The notes under the pieces were generated by a model that did not search any database, was not told the origin of the DNA, and saw only the letters and a program-made list of their open reading frames with translations. Position numbers and translations under genes: made by a program. From Pseudacidobacterium ailaaui (GTDB taxonomy: Bacteria; Acidobacteriota; Terriglobia; Terriglobales; Acidobacteriaceae): a DNA stretch of 64,000 nucleotides. The number at the start of each line of letters is the position of its first letter. The first letter of the stretch is position 1. Shown in pieces: positions 63,463-64,000 of this stretch. The stretch spans positions 1,953,001 to 2,017,000 of the forward strand of contig NZ_JIAL01000001.1 of assembly GCF_000688455.1 (NCBI RefSeq), read 5' to 3'.

Positions 63463-64000
63463 ATGTCTTTGGGAAAGGCCATGATTCACGCGCGTAAACA
63501 GAAGCACGTCACTGTTCCACGTGAGGAGGTGCGGGTCCATGCCAGCAAGGTGATGCAGTCACCGGTACTGGTGCTGAACGCATCCTATGAGCCCATTAAC
63601 ATTTGCGGCGCGCGCCGGGCGCTGGTACTGGTCCTCAAGGGCGTTGCCAAAACGGAAGAAGAGCAGGGTGCCACGCTTCATGCAGCGCGTGTGCGTATGC
63701 CTCTGCCTTCGGTCATCCGTCTGCTCGAATACCGTCGCATTCCGCACCAGACCAGAGCGCTGTCGCGAAAAAATATTCTTCTGCGTGACCGGAACACCTG
63801 CCAGTATTGCGGCATTGTGCTGCCTGCCTCTGAGCTTACGCTGGACCATGTCATTCCGCGTTCGCGCGGCGGAACATCTACCTGGGAAAACCTGGTTGCA
63901 TGCTGCCATGCCTGTAACCGCAAAAAGGGAAATCTGCTGCTGCATGAGCTAGACGATATGAAGCTGCTGCGCGAGCCGCGCCCATTTACCTTGCACACAA
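63463..64000 (+). CDS. HNH endonuclease family protein (partial, 3' end outside window)
   Basis: At least 179 residues, open to the window edge; ATG 63463 with GGAGGAGA just upstream. An N-terminal segment ([19 protein letters not shown]) is the common lead-in of this bacterial HNH group. The HNH module follows: CQYC (113-116), [11 protein letters not shown] with Asp128-His129, Asn143 and CHAC-N (148-152), giving two zinc CxxC pairs around the beta-beta-alpha metal fold. Such proteins are widespread and mostly uncharacterised, with possible roles in repair or restriction. Follows comF after 47 bases. Confidence 0.9.
   Translation, partial: MSLGKAMIHARKQKHVTVPREEVRVHASKVMQSPVLVLNASYEPINICGARRALVLVLKGVAKTEEEQGATLHAARVRMPLPSVIRLLEYRRIPHQTRALSRKNILLRDRNTCQYCGIVLPASELTLDHVIPRSRGGTSTWENLVACCHACNRKKGNLLLHELDDMKLLREPRPFTLHT

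Overview
The window looks like chromosome of an Acidobacteriota member, probably family Acidobacteriaceae (class Terriglobia). This is judged from overall protein character, moderate-to-high G+C, Gram-negative envelope functions (RND pump, lipoproteins, Slt-type transglycosylase) and many secreted carbohydrate enzymes; no 16S rRNA or other formal marker is present. I see no rRNA, tRNA, CRISPR array, insertion sequence or prophage.

Layout. 1-4.9 kb: a partial GT-C membrane glycosyltransferase, dusB, rpmE, a small zinc-ribbon protein, proline dehydrogenase and a MarR regulator. 4.9-9.4 kb: treY, two small proteins, and an ECF sigma factor with a soluble zinc anti-sigma factor. 9.6-21.3 kb: housekeeping genes (TPR lytic transglycosylase, malic enzyme, moaC, a lipoprotein, YbgC/FadM thioesterase, glgA, rsmA, engB, Xaa-Pro peptidase, accB, accC). 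21.3-29 kb: a surface polysaccharide island with three glycosyltransferases, a Wzy-like polymerase, a Wzx-like flippase, an atypical HAD protein and a UbiA-like membrane protein. 29.2-37.2 kb: a GMC oxidoreductase with its Tat-exported small subunit, a secreted protein of unknown function, a large secreted glycoside hydrolase behind a LacI-type operator, and a TPR protein. 37.5-42 kb: an RND adaptor and pump. 42.2-43.5 kb: rpsP-khpA-rimM, without the trmD and rplS that often follow. 43.6-54 kb: a GH15 glucoamylase, then a sugar cluster tkt-rpiB-HAD-gnd-zwf-pgl-glk that carries glucose through the oxidative pentose phosphate pathway. 54-56 kb: copC-copD. 56-58.7 kb: an M1 aminopeptidase broken by one frameshift. 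58.7-64 kb: a UvrC-like nuclease, a tiny His-rich secreted peptide, a DinB/YfiT-like protein, an unassigned PD-(D/E)XK protein, a ComF protein and an HNH endonuclease running off the edge.

How the genes fit together. Glucoamylase, glucokinase and the seven-gene pentose phosphate block would turn alpha-glucans into NADPH and pentoses, while glgA and treY sit on the storage and osmolyte side. The polysaccharide island has the parts of a Wzx/Wzy pathway but no initiating phosphoglycosyltransferase or export machinery in this window. The most unusual items are the HAD/UbiA-like pair in that island, a soluble anti-sigma factor ending in an extra CxxC, a perfect hairpin holding the dusB ribosome binding site, a LacI-like operator at a glycoside hydrolase, an uncharacterised PD-(D/E)XK protein, a 38-residue His-rich secreted peptide, and several strong intergenic inverted repeats.
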